A DNA stretch of 35,877 bases, taken from contig JAHAZT010000021.1 of assembly GCA_018383975.1 (NCBI GenBank), positions 1 to 35,877 on the forward strand. Direction: 5' to 3'. Source of the DNA: Eubacteriales bacterium (GTDB taxonomy: Bacteria > Bacillota > Clostridia > Oscillospirales > CAG-272). The notes beneath the pieces were generated by a model. That model had not been told where the DNA came from, did no database searches, and saw only the letters and a program-made list of their open reading frames with translations. The position numbers and the translations under genes are program-made. Below are positions 1-12,434 of the stretch, piece after piece; the stretch's first letter is position 1; every line of letters begins with the position of its first letter.

Positions 1-1191
1 AGCAACAACGCCGGAACCAACTGTTCTGCCGCCTTCACGGATAGCGAAGTTAAGTCCCTTCTCGATAGCGATAGGTGTGATAAGCTCAACTGTCATATCA
101 ACGTTATCGCCGGGACGGCACATTTCAACGCCTTCGGGAAGCTCGATAGTACCTGTAACGTCTGTTGTTCTGAAATAGAACTGAGGACGATAGCCGGGGA
201 AGAAGGGTTTCTTACGTCCGCCTTCTTTTTCCGTAAGAACGTAAACCTGTCCTACGAACTTTGTGTGAGGATGGATGGAGCCGGGTTTGCAGAGAACCTG
301 TCCTCTTTCGATTTCGGTCTTCTGAATACCACGGAGAAGCGCGCCGATGTTATCGCCTGCTTCAGCCTGATCAAGAAGTTTCTTGAACATTTCAACGCCT
401 GTAACAGTTGTGCTCTTCTTTTCATCGGAGAGACCAACGATTTCAACTACGTCGCCAACCTTAACTGTACCTCTCTCAACTCTACCCGTAGCAACCGTAC
501 CACGACCTGTGATGGAGAATACGTCCTCGACAGGCATAAGGAACGGAAGATCGGATTTTCTTTCGGGAGTAGGAATGTATTCGTCAACAACGTGCATGAG
601 TTCAAGAATAGACTTGTACTCGGGAGCGTTGATGTCTGTGGATGTGCTCTCAAGAGCTTCTCTTGCGGAACCACGAATGATGGGTATGTCGTCGCCGGGG
701 AACTCGTACTGGTTGAGAAGGTCACGAATGTCCATTTCAACGAGTTCAAGAAGTTCGTCGTCGTCAACGAGGTCGCACTTGTTGAGGTAAACTACGATTG
801 CGGGAACGCCAACCTGACGGGCAAGAAGAACGTGCTCGCGTGTCTGCTGAAGGGGACCGTCGGAAGCAGCAACAACAAGGATAGCACCATCCATCTGAGC
901 TGCACCTGTGATCATGTTTTTAACGTAGTCTGCGTGTCCGGGGCAGTCAACGTGCGCATAGTGACGCTTCTCTGTCTCGTACTCAACGTGTCTTGTGTTG
1001 ATTGTAATACCACGAGCCTTTTCCTCGGGAGCGTTATCGATCTGGTCGTAAGCAAGGAATTCGTTCTTGCCGTTTGCAAGAGAAAGCACCTTTGTGATAG
1101 CTGCCGTGAGAGTTGTCTTACCGTGGTCAACGTGTCCGATCGTACCAATGTTTACGTGCGGTTTGGTTCTTTCGAAATGAGCCTTTGCCAT
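1..1191 (-). CDS. tuf: Translation elongation factor Tu, 3' end runs off the window
   Basis: Reverse complement from 1191 reads ATGGCAAAGGCTCATTTCGAAAGAACCAAACCGCACGTAAACATTGGTACGATCGGACACGTTGACCACGG ([29 protein letters not shown]), the EF-Tu N-terminus; AAGGAGG upstream of the ATG. Not in the ORF track because it is open at the window edge. Confidence 0.97.
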   Translation of the reverse strand, partial: MAKAHFERTKPHVNIGTIGHVDHGKTTLTAAITKVLSLANGKNEFLAYDQIDNAPEEKARGITINTRHVEYETEKRHYAHVDCPGHADYVKNMITGAAQMDGAILVVAASDGPLQQTREHVLLARQVGVPAIVVYLNKCDLVDDDELLELVEMDIRDLLNQYEFPGDDIPIIRGSAREALESTSTDINAPEYKSILELMHVVDEYIPTPERKSDLPFLMPVEDVFSITGRGTVATGRVERGTVKVGDVVEIVGLSDEKKSTTVTGVEMFKKLLDQAEAGDNIGALLRGIQKTEIERGQVLCKPGSIHPHTKFVGQVYVLTEKEGGRKKPFFPGYRPQFYFRTTDVTGTIELPEGVEMCRPGDNVDMTVELITPIAIEKGLNFAIREGGRTVGSGVVA

Positions 1192-1257
1192 TATAAAATC
1201 CTCCTTGTTTTGCGGGATTTTTCCGTCCCGCATTTATTTTTTTAATTTTTGTTTTGA

Positions 1258-3339
1258 TTAGTTACCGGATTTTCTTCCGTTCATTATCTCTTCCGCAATG
1301 TTCTTCGGGACCTGAGCGAAGTGGCTCGGCTCCATTGAATACTGTCCGCGACCCTGCGTTCTGGAACGGAGGTCGGTTGCGTATCCGAACATATTTGAAA
1401 GAGGTACCGATGCCGTTACCTGCGTTGCGCCGTTGAGCGGATCCATTGACTGAATGTTTCCGCGGCGCGAGTTGATATCGCCGATAACATCTCCGAGATA
1501 ATCGTCAGGCGTAATTACGACGACCTTCATGATCGGTTCCGTAAGTATCGGTGAAGCTTTTCTCATGGCATTTTTGAAGGCCATCGAACCCGCTATCTTA
1601 AATGCCATTTCAGACGAGTCAACTTCATGATAAGAACCGCCCGTAAGGGTTACTTTTACGTCGACTACGTTGTAGCCGGCAAGAATACCGGACTGCATCG
1701 CACCCTGAATGCCCGCATCAACCGCGGGAATATATTCCTTGGGAACTTCTCCGCCTACTACTTTGTTGATGAATTCGTAGCCCTTGCCGGGTTCGTTCGG
1801 TTCAATCGTTATCTTGACGTGACCGTACTGACCCTTACCGCCGGACTGACGTGCATACTTGCAGTCTTCATCAGCTGAGGCTGTGATGGTTTCCTTATAT
1901 GAAACCTGAGGCTTGCCCACGTTCGCCTCAATCTTGAATTCGCGCAGAAGTCTGTCAACGATGATTTCAAGATGAAGCTCACCCATGCCGGCGATGATTG
2001 TCTGACCCGTTTCTTCATCCGTATAGGTTCTGAAGGTCGGGTCTTCCTCTGCCAGCTTTGCGAGGGCTATGCCCATTTTTTCCTGACCCGCTTTTGTTTT
2101 CGGTTCGATTGCAACCTTGATAACGGGCTCCGGAAATTCCATCGATTCGAGGATGATAGGATGCTTTTCATCGCACAGTGTGTCGCCTGTTGTCGTGTTT
2201 TTCGTGCCGACAACGGCAGCAATGTCACCTGCGTAGCAAGCGTCTATATCCTTTCTCTCGTTTGCATGCATCTGGAGAATACGACCGAAGCGTTCTCTCA
2301 CGTTCTTTTCGGTGTTCAGAGCGGTTTCGCCCGCCTTGATGCATCCCGAATAAACACGGAAGAAGCAAAGCTTGCCCACATAGGGGTCGGTCATAATCTT
2401 GAATGCGAGAGCCGCGAACGGAGCGTTATCGGAAGAAGGTCTCTCCTCTTCCTCCTCCGTATCGGGGTTTATACCTCTTATATGAGGAATATCGGTAGGT
2501 GCGGGCATATAATCGACAATCGCATCAAGCAGTTTCTGAACGCCCTTGTTTTTATAGGACGTGCCGCACGTCACGGGGACAATCTTGTTTGCGATTGTTT
2601 CCCTTCTGAGCGCGCGCTTGATTTCTTCGGTTGTCAGTTCTTCCCCGCCGCAATACTTTTCAAACAGCTCCTCATCGGATTCGGCGATAGCCTCAATCAT
2701 GTTCTGTCTGTACTCGTTTGCAAGATCTACCATGTCTGCAGGGATAGGCTCGACGCGCATATCCTTGCCCAAGTCGTCATAATAGACGTCCGCTTCCATA
2801 TTGATAAGGTCGATAATTCCTCTGAAGGTATCTTCCTTGCCAATGGGAAGCTGAATCGGAACGGGATTCGCCTTAAGGCGTTCCTTCATCATTCTGATTA
2901 CGCGATAGAAGTCCGCGCCGTTTATGTCCATCTTGTTGACATAAGCCATTCTCGGGACTCCGTATTTGTCAGCCTGACGCCATACGGTTTCAGACTGCGG
3001 CTCAACACCGCCTTTGGCACAGAATACCGTTACGGAACCGTCCAGAACTCTGAGCGAACGCTCAACCTCGACCGTGAAGTCAACGTGTCCCGGCGTGCCT
3101 ATGATGTTGATTCTGTTTCCTTTCCAGAAACAAGTGGTGGCAGCGGAGGTAATTGTGATACCTCTCTCCTGCTCCTGCTCCATCCAGTCCATGGTGGCAG
3201 AGCCGTCATGGGTTTCGCCAAGCTTGTGTGTCTTACCGGTGTAATAAAGGATTCTTTCTGTGGTAGTCGTTTTGCCGGCGTCGATGTGAGCCATGATACC
3301 AATATTTCTTGTATGTTCAAGCGTATATTCTCTTGGCAT
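1258..3339 (-). CDS. fusA: Translation elongation factor G
   Basis: [35 protein letters not shown]... through [17 protein letters not shown]; the track start at 3372 is upstream of the conserved [14 protein letters not shown] start. Confidence 0.98.
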   Translation of the reverse strand: MPREYTLEHTRNIGIMAHIDAGKTTTTERILYYTGKTHKLGETHDGSATMDWMEQEQERGITITSAATTCFWKGNRINIIGTPGHVDFTVEVERSLRVLDGSVTVFCAKGGVEPQSETVWRQADKYGVPRMAYVNKMDINGADFYRVIRMMKERLKANPVPIQLPIGKEDTFRGIIDLINMEADVYYDDLGKDMRVEPIPADMVDLANEYRQNMIEAIAESDEELFEKYCGGEELTTEEIKRALRRETIANKIVPVTCGTSYKNKGVQKLLDAIVDYMPAPTDIPHIRGINPDTEEEEERPSSDNAPFAALAFKIMTDPYVGKLCFFRVYSGCIKAGETALNTEKNVRERFGRILQMHANERKDIDACYAGDIAAVVGTKNTTTGDTLCDEKHPIILESMEFPEPVIKVAIEPKTKAGQEKMGIALAKLAEEDPTFRTYTDEETGQTIIAGMGELHLEIIVDRLLREFKIEANVGKPQVSYKETITASADEDCKYARQSGGKGQYGHVKITIEPNEPGKGYEFINKVVGGEVPKEYIPAVDAGIQGAMQSGILAGYNVVDVKVTLTGGSYHEVDSSEMAFKIAGSMAFKNAMRKASPILTEPIMKVVVITPDDYLGDVIGDINSRRGNIQSMDPLNGATQVTASVPLSNMFGYATDLRSRTQGRGQYSMEPSHFAQVPKNIAEEIMNGRKSGN

Positions 3340-3409
3340 ATTTAAGCTCCTTAAATAATAGATGTTGTTCATTTGATACTCGCTGCGAACAATTTCGTCG
3401 GCAAAATAA

Positions 3410-3880
3410 TCAATATCTGTAGTGTGCGAATGCCTTGTTGGCTTCTGCCATCTTGTGCATTTCGTCTTTCTTCTTGACGGATGCGCCCGTATTGTTTACG
3501 GCGTCCATTATTTCTCCGGCAAGCCTTTCGGACATACTGCGCTCGCCGCGTTTTCTTGCGAAAAGCACGAGCCATCTGAGTCCCAGAGTCTGTCTTCTTT
3601 CGGGGCGAACCTCCATCGGGACCTGGTAAGTCGAACCGCCGACTCTGCGAGCCTTGACTTCAAGAACGGGCATGATGTTGTTCAATGCTTCCGTAAATGC
3701 GTCAAGTGCAGGCTTTCCCGTTTTGCTTTCAACCGTTGCGAATGCGTCGTAAACGATTTTCTGAGCTACGCCCTTTTTGCCGTCTTCCATAACGTTGTTT
3801 ATGAGCTTTGTAACCACTTTGGAGTTATAAAGCGGATCCGGCAAGACATCTCTTTTGGAAATCTGACCTCTTCTTGGCAC
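3410..3880 (-). CDS. rpsG: 30S ribosomal protein S7
   Basis: [30 protein letters not shown]...; GTG start at 3880 preceded by GGAGGG, in preference to the track's upstream ATG. Confidence 0.96.
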   Translation of the reverse strand: MPRRGQISKRDVLPDPLYNSKVVTKLINNVMEDGKKGVAQKIVYDAFATVESKTGKPALDAFTEALNNIMPVLEVKARRVGGSTYQVPMEVRPERRQTLGLRWLVLFARKRGERSMSERLAGEIMDAVNNTGASVKKKDEMHKMAEANKAFAHYRY

Positions 3881-4074
3881 TGTTATTCCCTCCTTCACAT
3901 ATAATGAATATCATAGGTACTCGAAAGTTTTCCTCCCGCTGTGCTTTGTCATTTTGAAAAGATGCTCTGCTGTCCGCCCGCGCATATTTGCGCAGGTAAT
4001 ATAAACATATTATCTATCAAAAGCAAAAGCGCTTGCGATAAGATTTTAATACCTTTTTTCCGCCTTATGCGGAC

Positions 4075-4497
4075 TTACTTTGCGGCTTTCTTGCCGCGCT
4101 TTGCGCCATACAGAGAACGTCCCTGTTTGCGGTTTGCAACGCCCTGTGCATCAAGCGTACCGCGGATAATGTGGTAACGTACACCGGGCAGGTCACGTAC
4201 TCTGCCGCCTCTGATGAGAACAACCGAGTGTTCCTGAAGGTTATGGCCTATACCGGGGATGTAGCAAGTCGCTTCGAGACCGTTTGTAAGTCTTACTCTG
4301 GCAATCTTACGGAGAGCCGAGTTCGGCTTTTTCGGGGTCTGTGTCGTAACCTTTGTACATACGCCTCTCTTCTGCGGCGAGCTGAGATCGGTTGTCGACT
4401 TCTTGATGGAGTTGAAACCTTTCTGAAGCACGGGAGCTTTGGACTTGTACTGGCGTTCCTGACGACCGTTGCGAACAAGCTGGTTAAAGGTAGGCAT
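4075..4497 (-). CDS. rpsL: 30S ribosomal protein S12
   Basis: [13 protein letters not shown]...[20 protein letters not shown]...; ATG at 4497 preceded by AAAGGAGGAAAAG. Confidence 0.97.
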   Translation of the reverse strand: MPTFNQLVRNGRQERQYKSKAPVLQKGFNSIKKSTTDLSSPQKRGVCTKVTTQTPKKPNSALRKIARVRLTNGLEATCYIPGIGHNLQEHSVVLIRGGRVRDLPGVRYHIIRGTLDAQGVANRKQGRSLYGAKRGKKAAK

Positions 4498-4625
4498 TAA
4501 ACTTTTCCTCCTTTCGTTTTTAATAAATAAAATGTTTATATATCGTTTCCTCAAGCGGTTTTGAGAAATTGATACCGTCTTTCGCGGAGCGCGCATACTT
4601 TCCATCGCACACTCACACATCTTAT

Positions 4626-4654
4626 ATCTTATCATTAAAAAGTCAATTTGTCAA
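4626..4654 (-). promoter_or_regulatory. Sigma-70-type promoter for rpsL-rpsG-fusA-tuf
   Basis: Minus strand TTGACA (4649-4654), 17-nt spacer, TAAGAT (4626-4631). Confidence 0.75.
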
Positions 4655-4704
4655 CGGATAATTCGCAAATTTTATCCCTTATAAAGAGTATTATTTCCGT
4701 TTTT

Positions 4705-4748
4705 TTGCACAAAAATCACAGGCACGCGCTTTTGAAGCGGGTGCCTGT
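4705..4748 (-). terminator. Intrinsic terminator of rpoBC
   Basis: Minus strand ACAGGCACCCGCTTCAAAAGCGCGTGCCTGT followed by GATTTTTGTG, just after the rpoC stop. Confidence 0.7.
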
Positions 4749-4769
4749 AAATTCAGACCGATTTTCCGG

Positions 4770-7700
4770 TCATGCCGTTGCGGTGTTTTCTTCGCCGGAG
4801 CTTTCCTCTTCGGCGTGCTCCGCACGTCTGACCTCAACGTCGCGATAGCATGCAAGTCCCGTTCCCGCGGGAATGAGCTTGCCGATAATGACGTTCTCCT
4901 TGAGACCGATGAGATTGTCAACCTTGCCTCTGATTGCGGCGTCCGTGAGAACCTTTGTCGTCTCCTGGAAGGAAGCGGCGGAAAGGAAGGACTCTGTCTG
5001 CAATGCTGCCTTGGTGATACCGAGAAGAACGGGCGTTGCGGTTGCGGGGCGGAGCGTTCTCTCTCCTGCCGCAATTCTGCGCTCGATTTTCTCGTTTTCG
5101 ATGATAAACTCGGTGACGTCGGTCATGCTTCCCATAAGAAGATCCGTATCGCCGCCGTCCTCAATTCTGACCTTCCTCGTCATCTGACGGGCAATAACCT
5201 CGATATGCTTATCGTTTATCTTGATGCTCTGAGAGCGGTAAACTCTCTGAACCTCGCGGATGATATAGTCATAAACGGCGTCAAGACCGTTGACTCTCGT
5301 GATATCCGCAAGACTCATGTTACCCTCTGTGATAGCGTCGCCTCTGACAACGAAATCACCCTCGGAAACGAGTATCTTTGTTCCTATCGGAATGGGATAT
5401 GCCGTTTCCTCGCCCTCCGCCGTCGTTACGATGACGTTTCTCGTCTTCTTCGCGTCGACAATTCTGACAGTACCGCTTACCTCGGCAATCGTTGCCGTTT
5501 TCTTCGGTCTGCGGGCTTCAAAGAGCTCTTCAACTCTCGGAAGACCCTGCGTGATATCCGATCCCGCGATACCGCCGGTATGGAACGTTCTCATCGTAAG
5601 CTGTGTGCCGGGCTCGCCGATCGACTGAGCGGCGATTATACCGACAGCCTCGCCTACGCTGACCGTCTTTCCGGACGCCATATCCGAGCCGTAGCAATGG
5701 GCGCACACGCCGTGCTTTGCCTTACATTTGAGTATCGAACGGACGTGTACCTTTTCCACGCCGGAGGCAACAATCTTCTTCGCCATATCGGGAGTGATGA
5801 AGTCGCCGTCATGAGCGATGATCTCGCCCGTTTTTTCGTTTACGATGTCGCCGATGAGATATCTGCCGGGCAGACGGTCTTCAAGCGGCTCGATGACGGA
5901 GTTTCCGTCCTTTACGTCGCTCACCCAGATGCCTTCTCTCGTGCCGCAGTCGTCCTCTCTTACGATGACATCCTGAGAAACGTCGACAAGACGTCTTGTG
6001 AGGTAACCGGAGTCGGCTGTTTTAAGAGCCGTATCCGAAAGCGATTTACGCGATCCTCTTGCGCCGATGAAATATTCAAGAACGTTAAGACCTTCGCGGA
6101 AGTTCGATTTGATCGGTATTTCCATTGTTTTACCGGTTGCCGAGAACATAAGTCCGCGCATACCGGCGAGCTGCTTCATCTGCGCGATAGAACCACGCGC
6201 GCCGGAGTCAGCCATCATCTTTATCGGGTTGTATCTTGAGAGGCAGTCAAGCAGCGCCTCCTCAACCTTCTTCGTCGTATCTTCCCAAACCTTGATTACG
6301 CTGTCATAGCGCTCTTTGTCGGAAAGAAGACCGCGACGGAAGTTCTTTGATATCTGTTCAACCTCGTGCTCTGCGGCTGCAATAAGCTCCTTCTTCTCCT
6401 CCGGAACCGTCATGTCGCTTACTGAAATGGAGATGGACGCCTTTGTTGAATATTTGAAGCCGTTTGCCTTGATATCGTCAAGCACCTGCGCCGTGACCGT
6501 CGGTCCGTGCTTCTTTATCGTGCGGTCAACTATATCGCCGAGTTGCTTCTTTGCCGTCGGGAAAGCAACTTCAAGGTCAAGGAGTTTTGCGGGGTCGCTT
6601 CTGTCAACAAAGCCGAGATCCTGAGGAATGGGCTGGTTGAATATGAGTCGACCGAGCGTAGCGTCTATTATTCCCGTGTGAACGACGCCGTCTATCTCTC
6701 TTGAAACTCTGACCTTTATGGGCGCATGAATTCCGAGATAGCCGTTTTCATAAGCCATCATGGCTTCGTCGAAGTCGCGGTAGAAGCCGCCCTCGCCCTT
6801 TTCGCCCGCGCGGTCTATCGTCAGATAGTAAGAACCGAGAACCATGTCCTGCGAAGGAACGGTAACGGCTTTACCGTCTGCGGGTTTGAGGAAGTTGTTT
6901 GCCGAAAGCATAAGGAATCTTGCCTCCGCCTGCGCCTCGCTCGAAAGCGGAACGTGAACAGGCATCTGGTCGCCGTCGAAGTCGGCGTTGAACGCCGTAC
7001 ACACGAGCGGGTGGAGCTTTATCGCTCTGCCCTCGACGAGTATCGGCTCGAACGCCTGAATTGACAGACGGTGAAGCGTCGGCGCGCGGTTGAGCAGCAC
7101 GGGGTGATCCTTTATTACGTTTTCAAGAGCGTCCCATACTTCGGGGCTTACTCTTTCGACTTTCTTCTTTGCGTCCTTGATGTTCGATGCGTTCTGCGTC
7201 TCGACAAGGCGCTTCATAACGAACGGCTTGAAAAGCTCAAGCGCCATTTCTTTCGGAAGTCCGCACTGATAAATCTTGAGCGACGGACCGACAACGATAA
7301 CGGAACGGCCGGAATAGTCGACACGTTTTCCGAGCAGGTTCTGACGGAAGCGTCCCTGCTTACCGCGGAGCATTTCGGAAAGCGATTTGAGCGGACGGTT
7401 GCTTGAACCGCCCGTAACGGGCTTTCCGTGTCTGCCGTTGTCGATAAGCGCGTCGACGGCTTCCTGAAGCATACGCTTCTCGTTCTTTATGATTATTTCG
7501 GGAGCCATAAGCTCCGTGAGCTTTTTGAGACGGTTGTTTCTGTTGATGACCCTGCGATAAAGGTCGTTCAGGTCGGAGGTTGCGTATCTGCCGCCGTCAA
7601 GAGGAACCATCGGTCTGATTTCCGGCGGGATGACGGGGATAACGTCAAGCACCATCCATTCGGGCTTGTTTCCGGAGCGACGGAACGCTTCGGCAACCTC

Positions 7701-8327
7701 AAGTCTCTTTATGACCTTAATTTTCTTCTGACCTGAAACGTTGTTGAGCTCTTCTTTAAGCTCTTCGGAGAGCTTTTCAACGTCTATCTCGCGGAGCAGT
7801 TCTTTTATAGCCTCCGCTCCCATGCCGACGCGGAAATCGTTTTCGTATTTTTCATACATATCGCGATATTCGCGTTCGGAAAGCACCTGCTTCTTTTCAA
7901 GCGGAGTGCTGCCCGGATCGAGAACTATATACTGCGCAAAGTAAAGCACCTTTTCAAGCGCGCGGGGAGAAATGTCAAGCATGGTTGCCATTCTTGAAGG
8001 AATGGCTTTGAAATACCAGAGATGAGACACGGGGGTTGCAAGCTCTATATGACCCATTCTCTCGCGACGAACCTTTTTCGTCGTCACCTCAACGCCGCAC
8101 TTTTCGCAGACTTTGCCCTTATAACGCACGCGCTTGTACTTTCCGCAGAGACATTCCCAGTCCTTTGTCGGTCCGAATATCTTCTCGCAGAAAAGACCGT
8201 CCTTTTCGGCGCGAAGCGTGCGGTAGTTTATGGTCTCCGGCTTTGTAACCTCACCGTGCGACCAACTTCTTATCATTTCGGGAGAGGCAAGCCCGATTTT
8301 TATTGAATCAAAAACGTTTTTTGCCAT
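4770..8327 (-). CDS. rpoC: DNA-directed RNA polymerase subunit beta'
   Basis: Contains [40 protein letters not shown] and [16 protein letters not shown]. Confidence 0.98.
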   Translation of the reverse strand: MAKNVFDSIKIGLASPEMIRSWSHGEVTKPETINYRTLRAEKDGLFCEKIFGPTKDWECLCGKYKRVRYKGKVCEKCGVEVTTKKVRRERMGHIELATPVSHLWYFKAIPSRMATMLDISPRALEKVLYFAQYIVLDPGSTPLEKKQVLSEREYRDMYEKYENDFRVGMGAEAIKELLREIDVEKLSEELKEELNNVSGQKKIKVIKRLEVAEAFRRSGNKPEWMVLDVIPVIPPEIRPMVPLDGGRYATSDLNDLYRRVINRNNRLKKLTELMAPEIIIKNEKRMLQEAVDALIDNGRHGKPVTGGSSNRPLKSLSEMLRGKQGRFRQNLLGKRVDYSGRSVIVVGPSLKIYQCGLPKEMALELFKPFVMKRLVETQNASNIKDAKKKVERVSPEVWDALENVIKDHPVLLNRAPTLHRLSIQAFEPILVEGRAIKLHPLVCTAFNADFDGDQMPVHVPLSSEAQAEARFLMLSANNFLKPADGKAVTVPSQDMVLGSYYLTIDRAGEKGEGGFYRDFDEAMMAYENGYLGIHAPIKVRVSREIDGVVHTGIIDATLGRLIFNQPIPQDLGFVDRSDPAKLLDLEVAFPTAKKQLGDIVDRTIKKHGPTVTAQVLDDIKANGFKYSTKASISISVSDMTVPEEKKELIAAAEHEVEQISKNFRRGLLSDKERYDSVIKVWEDTTKKVEEALLDCLSRYNPIKMMADSGARGSIAQMKQLAGMRGLMFSATGKTMEIPIKSNFREGLNVLEYFIGARGSRKSLSDTALKTADSGYLTRRLVDVSQDVIVREDDCGTREGIWVSDVKDGNSVIEPLEDRLPGRYLIGDIVNEKTGEIIAHDGDFITPDMAKKIVASGVEKVHVRSILKCKAKHGVCAHCYGSDMASGKTVSVGEAVGIIAAQSIGEPGTQLTMRTFHTGGIAGSDITQGLPRVEELFEARRPKKTATIAEVSGTVRIVDAKKTRNVIVTTAEGEETAYPIPIGTKILVSEGDFVVRGDAITEGNMSLADITRVNGLDAVYDYIIREVQRVYRSQSIKINDKHIEVIARQMTRKVRIEDGGDTDLLMGSMTDVTEFIIENEKIERRIAAGERTLRPATATPVLLGITKAALQTESFLSAASFQETTKVLTDAAIRGKVDNLIGLKENVIIGKLIPAGTGLACYRDVEVRRAEHAEEESSGEENTATA

Positions 8328-8345
8328 ATGTCTTTCTCCCCTCTC

Positions 8346-11300
8346 TTATTCATCATCGCCGAAACCGTCATCGTTTTCGCTGTCGTAGGCTTCCGGAAAT
8401 TCGTCCGAGAAGTCGTCTTCATTTTCAACAATGCCGTTTTCGTCTTCAACGAGCATATCGTCCGTTTCGCCCTCGCCCGCGACGGTCGCGCCGATATCGT
8501 CCTCCGTAACGTATACGGGACCTGCATCGTCGTCATTTTCGCCGAGCTGCGAAAGCTCGATTTCGTTTCCGTCCTCATCGAGAACGCGGATATCAAGCGC
8601 AAGGGACTGAAGCTCTTTGACAAGCACCCTGAATGACTCCGGAACACCCGGCGTGGGTATATTCTGACCCTTTACGATAGCCTCGAACGTCTTTACTCTT
8701 CCCGTTACGTCATCTGACTTGACGGTGAGTATTTCCTGAAGCGTGTATGCCGCGCCGTATGCTTCAAGCGCCCATACTTCCATTTCGCCGAAACGCTGAC
8801 CGCCGAACTGCGCCTTGCCGCCGAGCGGCTGCTGCGTGATGACGGAGTAGGGTCCCGTGCTTCTTGCGTGAATTTTATCGTCAACGAGGTGATGGAGCTT
8901 GAGATAGTACATTATGCCGACGGTTACGGGGTTGTCAAACGGCTCGCCCGTTCTGCCGTCATAGAGTATTCTCTTTCCGTCCGGACGGAGACCCGCTTCC
9001 TTGAGGGCTTCCGTGATGTCCGCTTCCTTCGCTCCGTCAAATGCGGGAGTCATAACCTTGACTCCGAGCGTCTTTGCCGCAATGCCGAGGTGAACTTCAA
9101 GCACCTGACCGATATTCATTCGGGAAGGAACGCCCAGAGGGTTGAGAACGATGTCAAGAGGTGTGCCGTCCGCCATATAGGGCATATCCTCGGGCGGAAG
9201 TATTCTCGATACAACGCCCTTGTTGCCGTGACGTCCCGCCATCTTGTCGCCGACGGAAATCTTACGCTTCTGCGCAACATAAACTCTGACCGTTTTGTTT
9301 ACGCCGGGAGAAAGTTCATCGGAATTTTCACGCGAGAAAACTCTCACGTCGACAACTATTCCGGATTCACCGTGACGCAGGCGGAGAGATGTGGCGCGCA
9401 CTTCCCTTGCCTTTTCGCCGAATATCGCGCGGAGAAGTCTTTCCTCTGCCGTAAGCTCCGTTTCGCCCTTCGGCGTAACCTTGCCGACAAGTATATCTCC
9501 GGCGCGCACTTCCGTACCGTTGCGGATAATACCGTCCTGATCAAGATCCTTGAGAGCCTCCTCGCCGCAGTTCGGAATTTCACGCGTGATTTCCTCCGGT
9601 CCGAGCTTTGTGTCTCTGGCTTCGATTGTGTATTCTTCTATATGGATTGAGGTATAAACATCGTCTCTGACGAGTCTTTCATTGAGAAGTACGGCGTCCT
9701 CGTAGTTGTAGCCTTCCCATGTCATAAAGCCGATGAGCGCATTCTTACCGAGCGAAATTTCTCCGTTCGACGTTGCGGGACCGTCGGCAACGACGTCGCC
9801 CTTTTCAATCTTTTCGCCAACGCTGACGATAGGTCTCTGGTTTATGCACGTGCCTTGGTTTGAACGCTTGAATTTCAGCATTTCATAGGTATCTTTTATG
9901 CCGTTTTCACGTCTGACAACAACCTTGTCCGCGCTGACGTATTCAACCGTTCCCGCCTCGTTTGCGAGAATGCATATTCCGGAGTCGATTGCGGCTCTGT
10001 GCTCCATACCCGTTGCAACTATCGGAGACTCGGTTGTGAGAAGCGGCACCGCCTGCTTCTGCATGTTCGATCCCATCAGCGCACGGGAGTTGTCGTCGTT
10101 GTCAAGGAACGGGATAAAGCCCGTCGCGACGGAGATTGCCATTCTCGGAGAAACGTCGACATAGTCAACCTTGCTTGCGGGAACCTCTATAATTTCGTTT
10201 CTTTCTCTGACAAGCACTCTGCGGTTGATAAAGCGACCCTCTTCGTCAACAGGCTCGTTTGCCTGCGCGATGATATAGTCGTCCTCAATGTCAGCCGTCA
10301 TATATTCAACGATATCCGTCAGCCTGCCGGTCTCTTTATCAACCTTGCGATAAGGAGCCTCTATAAAGCCGTAATCATTGAGCTTTGCATAGCATGCGAG
10401 ATACGAGATAAGACCGATGTTCGGACCTTCAGGCGTTTCAATCGGGCAGATACGTCCGTAATGCGTGTAGTGAACGTCACGCACCTCAAACGACGCCCTG
10501 TCACGGGAGATACCGCCGGGACCGAGAGCGGAAAGACGACGCTTGTGAGTCAGCTCGGCAAGCGGGTTGTTCTGATCCATGAACTGGGAAAGAGGAGACG
10601 ATCCGAAGAATTCTCTTATCGCGCCGACAACGGGACGGCTGTTGATAAGCGCCTGCGGCGTGAGGGACTCTGCGTCCTGAATGTTCATTCTTTCCTTTAT
10701 GTTCTTATCCATTTTAGAGAAGCCTATTCTCATCTGGTTCTGGATAAGCTCGCCGACGGCGCGGATACGACGGTTGCCGAGATGGTCAATGTCGTCCGTG
10801 GTGCCTATGCCGTGCGAAAGGCATATGAGATAGTTTATGGAAGCGAAAATATCTTCCTTTGTTATGTGACGGGGGGAGAATTCGTTTATTCTCGTCTTTG
10901 CCGCGTTTATGACAGCTGCCTTGAAATCGTCAAAGTCGCCGTCCGCCTGCTCCTGCATTTCGAGAAGCATCGCAAGGCTGACCTTCTCTCCGAGTCCCGC
11001 CTCTTCCTTAAGGTCTATACCGAATATTTTCTTGCAGTCGACCATTCCGTTGGAAATGACCTTGCACTCTTTGTCATCGCCGACCTTTACGTATGCTTCC
11101 GTTACGCCGGCGTCCTCGATTGCAAGAGCTTCCTCGCGCGAAAGCTCCTTGCCCGCATCGAACATGAGCTCTCCCGTGATGGGATTTATAACGGGTCTTG
11201 TGAGGGTGCGTCCCGCAAGTCTTCTGCCGAGGGCTGTTTTCTTATCAAACTTATATCTGCCCACCGCGCCGAGATCGTATCTCTTGGGATCGAAGAATGT

Positions 11301-12107
11301 ATTTGTCAGCTGGATCTGCGCGCTTTCCATAAGCGGAGGCTCGCCCGGACGGAGTTTTCTGTAAATCTCCTTGAGCGACTCCTCATAGGGCGTCGTGCCG
11401 TTTTTGTCCGCCTCTTCCTGCATACCGTCCTTTGCGATGGTTGCGGTTATCTTGGGGTCGTCGCCGAAAAGAGCCTTTATGCCGGTTTCCGTCGACGTTT
11501 CCTCTTCAAGAGCGCGGATGAGAATTGTTACGGGAATTTTGCGGTTCTTGTCGATACGGACGTAGAAAACGTCGTTTGCGTCCGTCTCGTATTCAAGCCA
11601 TGCGCCGCGGTAAGGGATTACCTGCGCGGTATAGACGGGTTTTCCCGTCTTGTCGATAGCGGTGTCATAATACATGCCGGGGGAACGGACGAGCTGCGAA
11701 ACGACAACTCTCTCCGCGCCGTTGATAACGAACGTACCGCTGTCCGTCATGAGCGGGAATTCGCCCATAAAGATGTCCTGCTGCTTTACCTCGCCCGTCG
11801 ACTTGTTTGTCAGACGAACCGTAACTCTTAAGGGGGCAGCATAGTTTGTGTCGCGTTCCTTGCATTCTTCAACGGGATATTTCGGCTCCGCGTCGATGGA
11901 ATAGCCGACAAATTCTATAACGAGATTGCCGGAATAGTCCACGATGGGCGAAACGTCCGCCAGAACTTCGGAAAGACCTTTATCCAGAAGCCATTGATAA
12001 GACTTTTTCTGGATTTCAAGAAGGTCGGGCATATCGAGTATTTCATCGATTTTGGCGAAACTCTGTCTCACCACGTTCTTACCGAGCTGCTTGGTTTTGG
12101 TTCTCAA
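8346..12107 (-). CDS. rpoB: DNA-directed RNA polymerase subunit beta
   Basis: Contains [32 protein letters not shown] and [24 protein letters not shown]. Likely TTG start at 12107 ([17 protein letters not shown]) with GGAGTG upstream; the track start at 12335 reads through the 5' leader. Confidence 0.97.
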   Translation of the reverse strand: MRTKTKQLGKNVVRQSFAKIDEILDMPDLLEIQKKSYQWLLDKGLSEVLADVSPIVDYSGNLVIEFVGYSIDAEPKYPVEECKERDTNYAAPLRVTVRLTNKSTGEVKQQDIFMGEFPLMTDSGTFVINGAERVVVSQLVRSPGMYYDTAIDKTGKPVYTAQVIPYRGAWLEYETDANDVFYVRIDKNRKIPVTILIRALEEETSTETGIKALFGDDPKITATIAKDGMQEEADKNGTTPYEESLKEIYRKLRPGEPPLMESAQIQLTNTFFDPKRYDLGAVGRYKFDKKTALGRRLAGRTLTRPVINPITGELMFDAGKELSREEALAIEDAGVTEAYVKVGDDKECKVISNGMVDCKKIFGIDLKEEAGLGEKVSLAMLLEMQEQADGDFDDFKAAVINAAKTRINEFSPRHITKEDIFASINYLICLSHGIGTTDDIDHLGNRRIRAVGELIQNQMRIGFSKMDKNIKERMNIQDAESLTPQALINSRPVVGAIREFFGSSPLSQFMDQNNPLAELTHKRRLSALGPGGISRDRASFEVRDVHYTHYGRICPIETPEGPNIGLISYLACYAKLNDYGFIEAPYRKVDKETGRLTDIVEYMTADIEDDYIIAQANEPVDEEGRFINRRVLVRERNEIIEVPASKVDYVDVSPRMAISVATGFIPFLDNDDNSRALMGSNMQKQAVPLLTTESPIVATGMEHRAAIDSGICILANEAGTVEYVSADKVVVRRENGIKDTYEMLKFKRSNQGTCINQRPIVSVGEKIEKGDVVADGPATSNGEISLGKNALIGFMTWEGYNYEDAVLLNERLVRDDVYTSIHIEEYTIEARDTKLGPEEITREIPNCGEEALKDLDQDGIIRNGTEVRAGDILVGKVTPKGETELTAEERLLRAIFGEKAREVRATSLRLRHGESGIVVDVRVFSRENSDELSPGVNKTVRVYVAQKRKISVGDKMAGRHGNKGVVSRILPPEDMPYMADGTPLDIVLNPLGVPSRMNIGQVLEVHLGIAAKTLGVKVMTPAFDGAKEADITEALKEAGLRPDGKRILYDGRTGEPFDNPVTVGIMYYLKLHHLVDDKIHARSTGPYSVITQQPLGGKAQFGGQRFGEMEVWALEAYGAAYTLQEILTVKSDDVTGRVKTFEAIVKGQNIPTPGVPESFRVLVKELQSLALDIRVLDEDGNEIELSQLGENDDDAGPVYVTEDDIGATVAGEGETDDMLVEDENGIVENEDDFSDEFPEAYDSENDDGFGDDE

Positions 12108-12294
12108 TGTACGATCACTCCATTCAAGTTTTCTGCGGCAGGGCCTCCGCCATGGGCGGATATCCTCGTCCTGCCTTTTGTTTTTATTCTTTCCACTCCG
12201 CAAAAGCACGCCGTTTTTCGGGCTTCGGACGCCGCCTGATATATGCGTCAGCCCAAAAAAAGGCACTGTTGCGAGCATTGTAATGCAATTTACA

Positions 12295-12323
12295 AGTATA
12301 TCATCTGTTTTTCCGTCTGTCAA
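12295..12323 (-). promoter_or_regulatory. Promoter for rpoB
   Basis: Minus strand TTGACA (12318-12323), 17-nt spacer, TATACT (12295-12300). Confidence 0.75.
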
Positions 12324-12352
12324 GCATTTTTTCATTATTTTCTTTGTGAATG

Positions 12353-12381
12353 TTGACTTTTTTTCGTAAAGGCAATATAAT
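12353..12381 (+). promoter_or_regulatory. Promoter for alaS
   Basis: TTGACT (12353-12358), 17-nt spacer, TATAAT (12376-12381). Confidence 0.75.
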
Positions 12382-12434
12382 AATTATAACTTGCCGCGAA
12401 AATCGCGGTAAATCAAGTTTTATCGGAAGGTAAA

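Noticed and set aside
1972-3345. Long plus-strand ORF (457 aa) opposite fusA
   Set aside because: Antisense shadow ORF of a confidently identified conserved gene; no domain-like sequence or SD.
4815-6239. Long plus-strand ORF (474 aa) opposite rpoC
   Set aside because: Antisense shadow of rpoC produced by codon bias.
9999-11831. Long plus-strand ORF (610 aa) opposite rpoB
   Set aside because: Antisense shadow of rpoB; composition is Arg/Val/Cys-rich as expected for such artefacts.
12382-12434. T-box riboswitch upstream of alaS
   Set aside because: Leader is only about 50 nt from the predicted start site; no T-box sequence or specifier stem.
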